Notes under the pieces: model-generated
Told to the model about the DNA's origin: nothing
The model's database searches: none
Seen by the model: only the letters and a program-made list of their open reading frames with translations
Shown: in pieces, positions 11,672-23,245 of the stretch
Position numbering within the stretch: the first letter of the stretch is position 1
Layout of the letters: each line of letters begins with the position of its first letter
Program-made: the position numbers and the translations under genes
Assembly (NCBI RefSeq): GCF_954871325.1
Contig: NC_088777.1
Coordinates: 23,909,366 to 23,973,365, forward strand
DNA length: 64,000 bases
Direction: 5' to 3'
DNA from: Gordionus sp. m RMFG-2023
Lineage: Eukaryota > Nematomorpha > Gordioida > Chordodea > Parachordodidae

Positions 11672-12075
11672 CAGGGTTTCCCATTCAAAAAAGGAAAAGT
11701 CCCCAAAAAAGGAAAAGTTTCAATCATAAAAGGAAAAGTTTCAATCATAAAAGGAAAAGGTCTTATCAAAAAAGGAAAAGGGTCAGTCATAAAAGGAAAA
11801 AGTCCAAACAAAAAAGGAAAAATGTCAATCAAAAAAGGAAAATTCCCAAAATGAAAGGAAAAAGTCCGATCAAAAAAGGAAAAGTGTCAAACAAAAAAGG
11901 AAAAAGTCTGATCAAAAAAGGATAAGTGTTAAAAAGGAAAAGTGTCAAACAAAAAAGGAAAAGGTCCAATTAAAAAAGGAAAAGTGTCAATCGAACAAGG
12001 AAAATTCCCAAAAGGAAAGGAAAAGTGTCAATCAAAAAAGGAAAATTCCCATTCAAAAAAGGAAAATCGTAATTT
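11672..12075 (+). repeat. 21-bp minisatellite, left terminus of A
   Basis: About 19 imperfect units of AAAAAAGGAAAA plus nine variable bases such as GTGTCAATC, GTGTCAAAC or GGTCCAATC. Because the unit is a multiple of three, it stays open in several frames and gives spurious Lys-Gly-Lys repeats. It is taken here as a transposon terminus, not a gene. Confidence 0.9.
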
Positions 12076-12259
12076 TTTAAAATTTTTTATAAAATATTAT
12101 AAATTTTTCAATTTTTTTAAAATTTTTATTTATTTTTGTCATTCCTTCTTATTTTATTTCCAACTTTTTGCGATTTCTTTACTTTATTTGTATCTTTTCT
12201 CAATTTATTTATCTTACTATATCTTTTCTATTGATAATTCTTTTGTATTTTTAAAAATA

Positions 12260-14608
12260 ATTGATAAATTTAGGTCCAATTTTTAAACAATTTTTTACGT
12301 TTTTTTTCATCATACATATGTCGTAATTTTTAAAGGGATAATAACTATCCGGGATCTTCACGGGATTTAAAGTGTAACCTTTAAAATTTCATTTTTTAAA
12401 GGATAAAGAACTATACGGCATTATAAGGTTTGAACCATGATATAGAAGAATCTTATTTTAAAAAGCGTTTTCAGAGCGTTTTGTTTTGTTTTGTTTCGTT
12501 TTTTAATTTTATTTTTATTCATTAATTTTCAATGTTGTTTTGTCCAATATAGCGTATCAATCGATAGCTAATCAAAAGATCTATTAAACTGGAGGTCAAT
12601 CACTCCCCCATAAAGGGCCGGTCTAGGCCTTTGGGGGGGGGGGGTGTCAGAAATATTTTTAACAACACAAAATATCGATATGGGTATCAAATAAAAGCTA
12701 ATTTTAATATGGTTTGACTGAAAGTCTTCATTCTTGGTCTGGGTGGGTATGACTTGGTCTGGAAGGTGGATGGGGGGTGTAAAAAATAATTTCTTTTGTT
12801 TATAGGTATAAAATAAAAGCTAATTATAATAAGGTTTGACTGAAAGTCTTCATACTTAGTCTTTATAGGTATGACTTGGTCTGGAGAGGGGGGGTGTAAA
12901 AAATAACTTTTTTGATGGGTATCAAATAAAAGGTAATAAAAATATTTTTTTTATTTAATAATAATAATCAAGAGGGCTGGTCTAGAGATGAATATTTTTA
13001 TCACCACAAAATATCGACATGGGTATCAAATAAAAGCTAATTTAAATATCTTTAGATTAAAATTATTCATTTTTTGTCTTGATGAGTATGATTGTCAGGC
13101 CCTCAACATATTAACAAAATGTTTGTTGGATAGAATTTACAGAAATAAAAGAGAATGAAGATAAAGTAATTTTTTAAATCTTTTTTCGGTCTGAACTTGA
13201 AATATATAATTTGCAGTGTTCTATATTTAGCGCGTTATTCCATAGCTATTCTTTTTAGTATCGATAGCTTTAGCTTGCTACATTTTTTTTAAAAGAGAGA
13301 TAGCGGTAGCTCGTTACTAAATAAATAGCAAAAATTATTTTAATAATTTTATAATTAATTTTAAAATCATAATCTATTTATTTTATTTGTACCATATTAT
13401 TTTCATTATCAATGTCTACTGTCGAATTAAAAATTATTTTATTTTGAAAAATATATTTACAATGCATATTTTAAAATGTAAATTTAAATAAATAAAATAA
13501 AAAGATTATGATTTTAGAATTAATTATAAAATTATTATAATAATTTTTAAAATTTATTTAGTAACGAGCTCTTTTTAAAAAAATGTAGCAAGCTAAAGCT
13601 ATCGATTATAAAAAAAATAGATATGGAATAACACGCTAAATATAGAACACTGCAAATTATATATTTCAAGTTCAGGATTGGAACCGAAAAAAGATTTAAA
13701 AAATTGCTTTATCTTCATTCTCTTTTATTTCTGTAAATTCTATCTAACTAGACATTTTGTTAATATGTTGAGGGCCTGACAATCATTATCATCAAGACAA
13801 AAAATGAATAATTTCAATCTAAAGATATTAAATTAGCTTTTATTTGATACCCATATCGATATTTTGTGGTGATAAAAATATTCCTGACCCCCCAAGATAT
13901 AGACCCGCCCTCTATGAGTGATTATTATTATTAAATTAAAAAATATTTTTATTACCTTTTATTTGATACCCATAAAAAAAAAAAATTTACAGCCCCCCCC
14001 CAACCCCCAGACCAAGTCATACCCATAAAGACCAAGCTTTCAGTCAAACAATATTAAAACTAGCTTTTATTTGATACCCATATCAAAATAAAATTTTTTA
14101 ACCCCCCCTTCCACCCCTACCCCCCAGACTAAGTCATACCCATCCAAACAAAGAATGAAGACCTTCAGTCAAGCCATATTAAAATTAGCTTTTATTTGAT
14201 ACCTATATCGATATTTTGTGTTGATAAAAATATTTCTGACACCCCCCCCCCAAGGCCTAGACCGGCCCTTTATGGGGGAGAGATTGACCTCCAGTTTAAT
14301 AGATCTTTTGATTAGCTATCGATTGATACCCTATATTAGACAAAACAACATTGAAAATAAATGAATAACAATAAAATTAAAAAACGAAACGAAACGCGCG
14401 GAAAACGCTTTTTAAAATAAGATTCTTCTATATAATGGTTCAAACATGATAATGCCGTATAGTTCTTTATCCTTTAAAAAATGAAATTTTAAAAGGATCC
14501 CTTTAAATCCCGTGAAGATCCTGGATAGTTATGATCCCTTTAAAAATTACGACATATGTATGATGAAAAAAAACAAAGAATTGTTTAAAAAATGGACCTA
14601 ATATCAAT
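12260..14608. repeat. 2.35-kb imperfect palindrome inserted at a TA
   Basis: The two arms are inverted copies of about 1.15 kb meeting near 13435. Landmarks: TTAGGTCC near 12270 against GGACCTAA near 14595, and the pair GGCCGGTCTAGGCC (about 12617) against GGCCTAGACCGGCC (about 14253). Each arm contains tandem units of about 110-130 bp with GGGTATCAAATAAAAGCTAA. TA stands at both edges (12258-12259 and 14609-14610). It has no coding frame. It interrupts element A at its exact centre and lies directly beside element B. Confidence 0.85.
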
Positions 14609-14653
14609 TACAGTGTTTCCCATTCAAAGAAGGAAAAGTCCCAATCTAAAAAG

Positions 14654-16478
14654 CAGAGACCTGCAGAGGTACCATTTGCACGGCCCGGCCCGGCCCGGTT
14701 TTAAATTTTTTAGGCCCGGCCCGGATATTTTTTAAAAAAAATCAGGCCCGGCTCGGAATTTTTTAAAATTATATGCGACCTGGTATATACAAAAATTCAC
14801 CTATGAGGTATTTTACCATATTTTTCAGCGAGTATTATCGCTTATTATTTAAAAAATACATGTAAAAAGCTAATATTTTGAGAATATTATATTGAATTTA
14901 TAAAAATTATAAAACTGTTATTTATAAAAATGGATATTTTGAGCATATACTATATTTTATATTGCATTTATAAAAATAAAACTAATATTCATAAAATGGT
15001 AATAATATTTGTCATATACTATATTTTATATTACATTTAAAAAAAATAAAACTAATATTTAATTTATAAAAATGGAAAATATTTTGAGAATATAATATAT
15101 TGTATTTAATTTACTATTTAATTTATAAAATAAAAATAAATCGCTATTTAAAAAAATGCATGTATAATAAATAGTATTTTGAAAATATAATCTAATTGCA
15201 CAATATTAATATAATTTATTTTATAATATAAATTTTTAACAAAAGAAGATAATTGTATTATATAATATTGTAAAAAAAAATAATGAAAAATGTTGGATTA
15301 AAAACTTTCATGACTCAAGGTAAATATAATAAATGCAATAAATATTTGACAGTTTGCAAAGTAAAAAACCAGCATGATTGACTAAACCCTATACTCAAGA
15401 AAGATATTAAAAATTCACAAATTATCATGAAAAAAGAGAAGCATATCTACCTTTTCAGGTTGAAGATTACTTCTTCTTTATTCAAGAATTCTCCCAGTAG
15501 TGGAAAAATTGCTCTCACAGCTTGCACTTAAAGCAGGAATTGCCAATTTTGCTAAAATTGGAAATTGGCTTTGATGAGCCGCCCACCACTCTAACAAATT
15601 ATCCACCTTAAATGTTTTATCTATTATTTATGTAATTATAATATTCATCATCGGGTATTGACATATTACCAGAATTACCATCGCCCCATTTGTCATAAAA
15701 CGATTCAGTTTGTTTAACAACAGTCGTAATTTGACTGGTCGATGGTATTTCATTTACTTCCTGAGCCTCTTGTAATTTGATATAATCTTTTATATAGTTT
15801 TCTGTCATTTTGCGATCTGTCCCTGACTACATACGTAATTGCTTGAATTTGGGACAGAGAAAAAGAGAAATAAAATGATACTTGTGTAAAACAAATTTTT
15901 CAATTAAAAAATGCTTTATATTAAGTAAAATCAATTTTATTTCTCCTTTTCTATTACAAACTTTAAGAAGTGATATTCCTTTATTTGATTGTTTTGGTAA
16001 AATATATTCTAAAAATTTAGAAATGAATTATAAAAAAATATATTAATAATACTTTAATATTGGGGCTTATTTAAGATATTCCTTTATTTAATTGTTTTGG
16101 TAAAATATGTTGTAAAAATTTAGATATGAATTATAAAAAAATATATTAATACTTTGAATAAATTTGCAGGAAATAAATAATTAGATCGATCTGTGGGTTG
16201 TTAGGTAGTGTTAACCATCACCCAATATTATATTAATCATAACTATAATATAATATAATCTTATAACTATTAACTCATAATGTAAAAATTTTTATAAAAA
16301 ATATTAAGGCCCGGCCCGGGTTTAACAATCTTAGGCCCGACCCGGATATATTTTAAAAAATTTTTTTTAGGCCCGGCCTGGATATGTTTAAAAAAAAAAT
16401 TTTTAGGCCCGGCCCGGGTATATTTATAATTTAAAATACGGCCCGGGCCGGGTTTAGGGCCGGGCCTGCAGGTCTCTG
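14654..16478 (-). mobile_element. hAT element with GCCCGG subterminal repeats and perfect 8-bp target duplication
   Basis: Termini are CAGAGACCTGCAG and CTGCAGGTCTCTG, exact inverted copies. The flanking octamer CTAAAAAG is repeated perfectly (14646-14653 and 16479-16486). Subterminal regions are full of GGCCCGGCCCGG motifs. It lies in the minisatellite terminus of element B, so it is younger than B. Internal sequence is deleted and only the C-terminal transposase part is recognisable (15470-15810). Confidence 0.9.
15455..15808 (-). pseudogene. hAT transposase C-terminal remnant
   Basis: On the minus strand, after an open stretch of about 63 codons with an acidic composition, a second frame reads LEWWAAHQSQFPILAKLA, then PALSASCESNFSTTGRIL. 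This is the hAT dimerisation motif (WW..., FP.L..(L/A)A, SaxSExxFSxxGxI) of Ac-like transposases. Catalytic parts are missing, so the element is non-autonomous. Confidence 0.75.
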
Positions 16479-16486
16479 CTAAAAAG

Positions 16487-16810
16487 GAAAAGGTTCAATC
16501 AAAAAAGGAAAAGTGTCAAACAAAAAAGGAAAAAGTTCAATCAAAAAAGGAAAAGGTCCGATCAAAAAAGGAAAATTGTCAATCAAAAAAGGAAAAGTCC
16601 CAAAGGTTAAGTAAAAAGTCCAATCAAAAAAAGAAAAGTGTCAAACAAAAAAGGAAAAGGTTCAATCAAAAAAGGAAAAGTGTCAAACAAAAAAGAAAAA
16701 GGTCCAATCAAAAAAGGAAAAGTGTCAATCGAAAAAGGAAAATTCCCAAAAGAAAAGGAAAAGGGTCAATCAAAAAAGGAAAATTCCCATTCAAAAAAGA
16801 AAATCGTAAT
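16487..16810 (+). repeat. 21-bp minisatellite, left terminus of B
   Basis: Same unit as at 11672. The first 35 bp of this terminus lie before the hAT element (14611-14645). Confidence 0.85.
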
Positions 16811-17093
16811 TTTTTTAAAAAAATATATAAACTTTTCAATTTTTCTTATATTTATTTTTGTCATTCCTTCTTATTTTATTTCTAACTTTTTGCGATTTCT
16901 TTATTTTATTTGTATCTTTTCTCACTATATCTTTTCTCAATTTTTTTTTCTTCTCATTTTTGATAATTCTTTTAAGTATATTTAATTTTCACTAAATTTT
17001 TGGCAGACAACTTTTTTATTATAATTTTTTACATATGAAATTATTTAATTACAATTACGATATATATTAAATATTACGAAACAAAAATTTATA

Positions 17094-18090
17094 TTAATCA
17101 TTAATAATTTCTCCCCTTCTACATTTTGGGATATATGTCTCCATATTTCTAAAATAATTTTTTGCATTTTCTTCAGATATTCCTCTTTCCCCATGTTCTA
17201 TATAACGAATTAATTCTTCCTCGTTACTAGGATTTTTATTTCTGACAAAATCCTTCCATTGAAAAAACACATTCTCAATAGGATTAAGATACGGACTGTA
17301 GGGTGGTAAATATTTCAATGTATGTCCTTTTCTTTCGATCGATTCCCTAATTGAATGATTGTGATGAAATGGAACATTATCCATCACAAAAATCATATTA
17401 ATCATGTTAGATTCTTCAAAATGATTTAATATTTCATTTATAAAGTTGCTAAAATATATAGCATTGCAAGGGCCATCAAGAACTTCGAATCGAAATATTC
17501 CTTCAATTGTGAGAGCCGCAATGATAGTGTAATATATTGTCTTTATTCTTTGAACATTTTTAATTGCCTTTTTATTTATTTGGGAATATCCATATAATCG
17601 CCTCATTGATATTGAAAACCCGCTCTCATCGATAAATATAAATTTTTCCTTCATATATGCTACATCTACAAACCAATTCGCGTATTCTTTGCTCTATATT
17701 TGATTCGTTATTTTCTCTAACTGAACGTAATGATACTCTTCTAAGCTGTACCTAAATCCTGAGAGTAACCTTGATACCGTATTTTTTGATATTTCCACAT
17801 CATATCTTTCTTTAATGATTTTACATAACCTTCTTAAGGATAAAGTGCAATCCAAATTTATACAATTTAATATATATTCTTCCTGCTCTTTATTTAATTT
17901 CTTGCGTGCGCGTGAACCTCCTTTGGGTAAGCTATATTTTATTATTTTTGAGATGAGAGTATTTAATATTTGTCACTGTCTTATAGCTTACTTTAAGATA
18001 TGATGCTATATTTTTGATACTATCTTTTTTTAACGCGTCAATTATTTGAGCTTTTGTTTCACCGTTAATATTTTTTCCCCTTTTTACCAT
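17094..18090 (-). pseudogene. IS630/Tc1/mariner-type DD34E transposase
   Basis: The start at 18090 gives a helix-turn-helix segment (DALKKDSIKNIASYLKVSYK). A second piece around 17925-17720 gives a further DNA-binding segment, LSLRRLCKIIKERYDVEISK, and NTVSRLL. The last 187 codons, 17654 to 17094, are open and hold the catalytic core: IDESGF with the first Asp, FVMDNVPFHH with the second Asp, and YSPYLNPIEN with the Glu, 34 residues after the second Asp. All three acidic residues are present. One in-frame stop and about two shifts separate the pieces, so this copy is probably dead. It is the only transposase seen for the minisatellite-ended family and may have mobilised element A. Confidence 0.85.
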
Positions 18091-18604
18091 ATCTTCATAA
18101 TTTTATTTTTTAAAACAAAAAAATTTATTTTTAAAATATATACTCAACAAATGGAAGTGAAAAAGAATATAAAATTTACCTCATTTGCGTTTAATTTTTC
18201 ATAAATCAAAATAGTTTAAAAGATAATTAAATTACAAAATAATTATTTACTTGCTAAAAAGAATAAATGCGTTTTGAATATATTAAAATTTTAAAAATAT
18301 AAGAATTTTAAAATGATTATATTTTATTAATTTACATATCGTTTGGTATTACAGTTCAAACTTATTTATTATAACCAAACGATTAATTTAATATTGTAAT
18401 TATAAATATGTATGTAAAAAATAGTCTGCCAAAAAAAATAATATAATTTTAAAAAAGAATTATTAAAAATGAGAAGAAAAGAAATAGAGAAAAGATATGG
18501 TGAGAAAAGATACAAATAAAATAAAGAAATCGCAAAAAGTTAGAAATAAAATAAGAAGGAATGACAAAAATAAATTAATTTAAGAAAAATTGAAAAGTTT
18601 ATAT

Positions 18605-18939
18605 ATTTTTTTAAAAAAATTACGATTTTCCTTTTTTTGTATGGGAATTTTCCTTTTTTGATTGTCCTTTTTCGATTGACACTTTTCCTTTTTTGTTTGA
18701 CACTTTTCCTTTTTTGATTGAACCTTTTCCTTTTTTGTTTGACACTTTTCCTTTTTTGATTGGACTTTTTTCTTAATCTTTGGGACTTTTCCTTTTTTGA
18801 TTGACAATTTTCCTTTTTTGATTGACAATTTTCCTTTTTTGATTGAACTTTTTCCTTTTTTGTTTGACACTTTTCCTTTTTTGATTGAACCTTTTCCTTT
18901 TTTGATTGGGACTTTTCCTTATTTGGATGGGAAACCCTG
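18605..18939 (-). repeat. 21-bp minisatellite, right terminus of B
   Basis: Inverted counterpart of 14611-14645 plus 16487-16810, with TTTTCCTTTTTTGATTG-type units. Confidence 0.9.
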
Positions 18940-19140
18940 TATTTTTAAAAATACAAAAGAATTATCAAAAATGAGAAGAAAAAAATTGAGAAAAGATATA
19001 GTAAGATAAATAAATTGAGAAAAGATACAAATAAAGTAAAGAAATAGCAAAAAGTTGGAAATAAAATAAGAAGGAATGACAAAAATAAATAAAAATTGAA
19101 AAATTTATAATATTTTATAAAAAAAATTTTAAAAAATTAC

Positions 19141-19565
19141 GATTTTCCTTTTTTGAATGAGAATTTTCCTTTTTTGATTGACACTTTTCCTTTCCTTTTG
19201 GGAATTTTCCTTTTTCAATTGACACTTTTCCTTTTTTGATTGGACCTTTACCTTTTTTGTTTGACACTTTTCCTTTTTTGATTGAACCTTTTCCTTTTTT
19301 GTTTGACACTTTTCCTTTTTTGATCGGACTTTTTCCTTTTTTGTTTGACACTTTTCCTTTTTTGATCGGACTTTTTCCTTTATTTTTGGGAATTTTCCTT
19401 TTTTGATTGACACTTTTCCTTTTTTGTTTGGACCTTTTCCTTTTTTGATTGAACCTTTTCCTTTTATGATTGACCCTTTTCCTTTTTTGATCAGACCTTT
19501 TCCTTTTATGATTGAGACTTTTCCTTTTTTGATTTGGACTTTTCCTTTTTTGAATGGGAACCCTG
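19141..19565 (-). repeat. 21-bp minisatellite, right terminus of A
   Basis: Inverted counterpart of 11672-12075, about 20 units. Confidence 0.9.
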
Positions 19566-21030
19566 TATCTTCATAAAATTGTATTACTTATATCTCGATT
19601 TAATAAAGTTAATTCCTATATTATAATACATCTGAATTTAATCTCATCAAAAACAATGTCATTGATGCACAAAATTATTTTAAGCAAATAAATTTATTAG
19701 AATTTTTAAAATAATTTTCTATTCCGCTAGCTTTTAATAAATGAATTATAAGTTAAATGTAAAAAAAATTTTTTTAAATAAATGCTCATTTTAAATGAGA
19801 ATTTGTTCAAATGAACAATAAAAATCAGGGTATTTACATTTTTTTAATTAATTTTTTATATGATGTTCAAATTTAATGTGAACAAAATATAAAAATGTTG
19901 TTTACGTATTTTGTGTTCTCATAATGAGAGTTTCAGTTCGAGAACAATGGTGAACTCTATATAAGTACGATAAAAATGGTATCTATCGACAGACACATTT
20001 TTAAAATTGTATCTATATATACGTTTGTATTTTTATCTAGATTTAAAAATAAACTTAACAACTCTTGAAAATATCGCTCACCTTAACCACTTATTGCTAT
20101 ACCGCTCGACTAACTACTTAAAAAATTGTTTATTACAAAATATCGTTCGACTAAATCACCTACTAAATGCTTTTTGTATTTTTATATAATATATTTACTT
20201 ATATTTTGATGGATTACATTTTAAATAGAGATTGAATAAATTCGTATTTATATTCCCAAAGAAAATTATTTTTATGTCTAATATTTTTAAATTATATTTT
20301 AGAAAAATTTATGGCCGAGTGAGTTCATCGGAATAATAAACCATCCATGTCATATTTGGAAATAGAATTTAGTAGATGAGTTAATATAATATTCTCATTT
20401 TCATTAGCAAATGATTCAAATCGAAATTCTAAAGTGGATTAAATTATAATGCACTTACTTTTTCTCCTTTTTTTAAAATTATGTCACTTTTTATTTATAT
20501 AATAATGTTCAATATTAAAAAAAATACATACATGCACTTATGTATTGGGATTACATTTGACCTGCCTATTTCTAATCCGATTTTTTGTCGAATTTAGAAG
20601 CTTTCCACAGCTTTCCAGTATTGTGGAAAATTTTCCTACCAAAATATTTTTAGAAATTCACGAATGAGTTTCCAAAATTACCAAGAGTGGTGCCAATTAA
20701 TATTATAGTTTGATAGAAAGGTTATTTTAATATTTTATTAGATTTTGCAATCTCTGTGGAATGTTATTATTTTCCAAATATGTCTATACATGAATAATCA
20801 CACGCGAGGGGCCGACTAATTTTTTTAAATATATTTTTTGCTAATAGAGGTGGGTGCGATAGAATATTTTATTCACAGCTCGCATATTCATGCTTTTAAT
20901 TCACACACGATGCTCAAACTTTTTGTGAAACCGCCCTCTCGCGAAAAACAACTTTTGATCATAATTTTTAAATTTATAAATATTTTTTCAATATTTCATT
21001 AAATTTCGTTCATTAAAGTAAAATTTTTAA
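19566..21030. other. AT-rich sequence without a gene
   Basis: 19585-19660 is a copy of 10570-10640 and represents the right part of the repeat into which element A inserted. The rest shows no assignable frame or repeat terminus. Confidence 0.4.
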
Positions 21031-21039
21031 AAAATTTAC

Positions 21040-22700
21040 AATAAAAAATAAAGGGCATAGATCCTTAGGTGGATATGCAGTTAGATCTGTACATTTCCAT
21101 AAACATTCTCTACCTGAGATAATTATTTTCCTTGGCGTTATGGGAGATAGTTTTCCCCTAGGTAGTGAATGCTGTGCGTTTTCGAAAATAATAATCCCCG
21201 ATTATTGAGAAAGATAGAACTTATTTATGAGGACATTTATTCCACGATAACGGAATTAACTTTAGAATATCTGCAATGCAATTGATTGTCATTTGCTATC
21301 AACCTAGATCTAGCATAGACCGCTGATGTGTAAGGTGTCTATATTTGTATTGAGCCTGAGGCTAATTGAGATCTTAAATTATTTTAGTGATAGATATGTG
21401 ACAAGATTATAACTAGAAATTGCATCTATCCATTCATAACCATTATTATGATGGTGGATAATTTAAAATAAAATTCCTCGGATTGCGGGTATGATATGAA
21501 AAATACACCGAGACGTGTAATCATAAATGTTCCGTTCCAATCTTTTTAAATGATGCTTATGAGGGAATGTTGCGTGGATATTCAGGTCTTTTAAAGTGGT
21601 TATCTTTACGAAACTTGAGGATATAAAATATAAAGTCTAATAATGATGGGAAAATATCAGATACCGATGCCGACTACTATGGGGGAGGGGGTAATGCTTG
21701 CATCCATGATTAAGAAGAAAATTCAATGTTTTAGACCTCTTTTTTAGACCCCTTTTATAAACAATATTTTATGAGATTTTATAGATTGGATAGGGAGTCT
21801 AAATATAAAAGGATTAATAATCACAGTGTATATATGATATTATAAATATATAGGAAGGATAGATGAGGAAGTAGTTTAGTTAGAAAGGGTTTAAAATTTT
21901 TAATAATTGATATGAACTTGTTTAAAAACGGTAACTGCGCACCACCACCTGGGGATTTGGTAATTTCTGTGGATGATGTGAAAAGCCTTGTTAAAATCGA
22001 GTTTTAAAATGTGGAGATTCTCTTTGGTATTTTCTAGAATAATGTGAGTTATTGCAGCATACCATTTTTGTCTCAAAACCTAGTTGATTAGGTGTAACAA
22101 TATGATTAGGCTAAATTTTATTCTATTACTTATGACGCTATGGCCATTAGGCGAACCCCATTTTTATTTTATGTAGGGTGTTGAGTCCTGCTCCTAATTA
22201 AACTGGTATAATGTCTGAAGGAGTCTCACATTTGAGTATTTCTTCTTAAGAAAATTTTCAAGTTTGTTAAATGGTGTTGTGCTAGATGAGATAGTTTGTT
22301 TAATATAACATATATTATTAAGTCCTCTAGCTGAATATTTTTTTGATGAAATTTTAAGGCACCTAATTCTTATTGAAATTGAAAGGTTAAGAATTAGATT
22401 GATTTCATAGTGTTAGTTAAATAATCATCAAGACGTTTTTTTTGGTCCTAATTCTAGTAATTTATAGATATCAGCTCAGTTGGCTTGAAGGGGGTTGGGA
22501 GATTTATTGTATTATTGGTGAACATGTGGATGGCTCTTGGTTGATTTTATGTAATAGGCTATTAGTAAGAGCTTTAATAATAGATGAAGTAAAGTAGGTA
22601 AACTTTTATTTTTCTTAGTTTAGTTACTCGTGTTTGGTTTTTACATTATGATTTAAAGTTCTGTTTGGTCTTTAAAAGTCGGCTCCAGACTGAACCGAAG
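21040..22700 (-). pseudogene. second LINE copy, heavily decayed
   Basis: Minus-strand blocks occur in the same order as in the LINE at 4081-6098. QLGFETK and, a little further, HILKLDFNKAF (RT motif A) lie at about 22090-21965. The finger region around 21345-21250 has a VDSK block. The endonuclease region at about 21165-21070 contains ITPRK and CTDLTAYPP, corresponding to the PDG...W..G and CIDPLAPP blocks. Stops and shifts are too many to count reliably, so this copy is clearly older than the first. Each block is short; the order of four blocks over about 1 kb makes the call. Confidence 0.65.
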
Positions 22701-23245
22701 CGTAACCCTCTTTACTTTTATTTTTATACAATAATGATACAAATCCAAACGCAATTTTAACGATATTCTCAATTTTTGATAATTTTCTAAATCAATAAAT
22801 TTGTAATCTGAATTTTATTAAAATTTACTAACCTTACCCTTTATTTCTTGATTTTTTAAATAATACCTAAATTTTATCGAGGTTGGTTTAAAAAAAAAAT
22901 TGTTCGAATTCGAACCAAGTAGTAGAGTGTCAGATGAATTGCTTACCATAAAAATTATCTTGCATATAATGATAATTTATATAGTTATTTAATAAAATTA
23001 TTAACATAGAAATAGTAGGACGGCAAATTATATTTGGCCATCAATATAATAAATAAATGTTACCTTTTCAGGATTAACTGTCTAATAAAATCAAAATTTT
23101 CAAATATCGTTTAAATCAATGCATGACAATTTAGATTTGATATCGTTATTTTATATACATTATTACATATTAATGTAGTTAACTTCGCATATATATTTCC
23201 ATTTTCTTACAGATATATATTGTTTAATAATATTTTTTTGTTTCT
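22701..23245. other. AT-rich sequence with a tRNA-like scrap
   Basis: Minus-strand 22950-22902 contains GGTTCGAATTC, like a Pol III B box, preceded by TGGTAAGCA, like an A box, but the spacing (about 24 bp) is too short for a tRNA. It may be a SINE fragment. No gene otherwise. Confidence 0.25.

Larger units (their letters stand above)
14611..18939 (-). mobile_element. element B: DD34E IS630/Tc1/mariner-type transposon with minisatellite termini
   Basis: Begins CAGTGTTTCCCATTC and ends GGATGGGAAACCCTG, with TA on both sides (14609-14610 and 18940-18941), the target duplication of the IS630/Tc1/mariner superfamily. Both termini are arrays of the same 21-bp minisatellite as element A, followed by an identical flank and a DDE transposase on the minus strand. 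Without the hAT insert at 14654-16478 the element is about 2.5 kb. A is best read as its internally deleted relative. Confidence 0.8.
11672..19565. mobile_element. element A: minisatellite-ended Tc1/mariner-like element carrying nested insertions
   Basis: Begins CAGGGTTTCCCATTC at 11672 and ends with its near reverse complement GAATGGGAACCCTG at 19565, followed by TA. Each end has about 400 bp of 21-bp minisatellite, then about 180 bp of shared flank (marker CATTCCTTCTTATTTTATTT). The two halves would meet at TTTTTAAAAATA if the central insertions (12260-14608 and 14611-18939) were absent, so A itself is a non-autonomous fold-back of about 1.2 kb related to element B. A related repeat at 9609-9645 resembles the empty site. 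The left TA reads TT, probably by mutation. Confidence 0.75.

Noticed and set aside
11672-12075. Regular short repeats considered as a CRISPR array.
   Set aside because: There are no constant repeats alternating with unique spacers; the host is clearly eukaryotic and the array is a transposon terminus.
11645-12286. Lys-Gly-rich open frames over the minisatellite (also at 16638-16985, 18580-18870 and 19115-19413).
   Set aside because: The 21-bp unit is a multiple of three and lacks stops in several frames on one strand, so long frames arise by chance in every array. The same sequence forms transposon termini.
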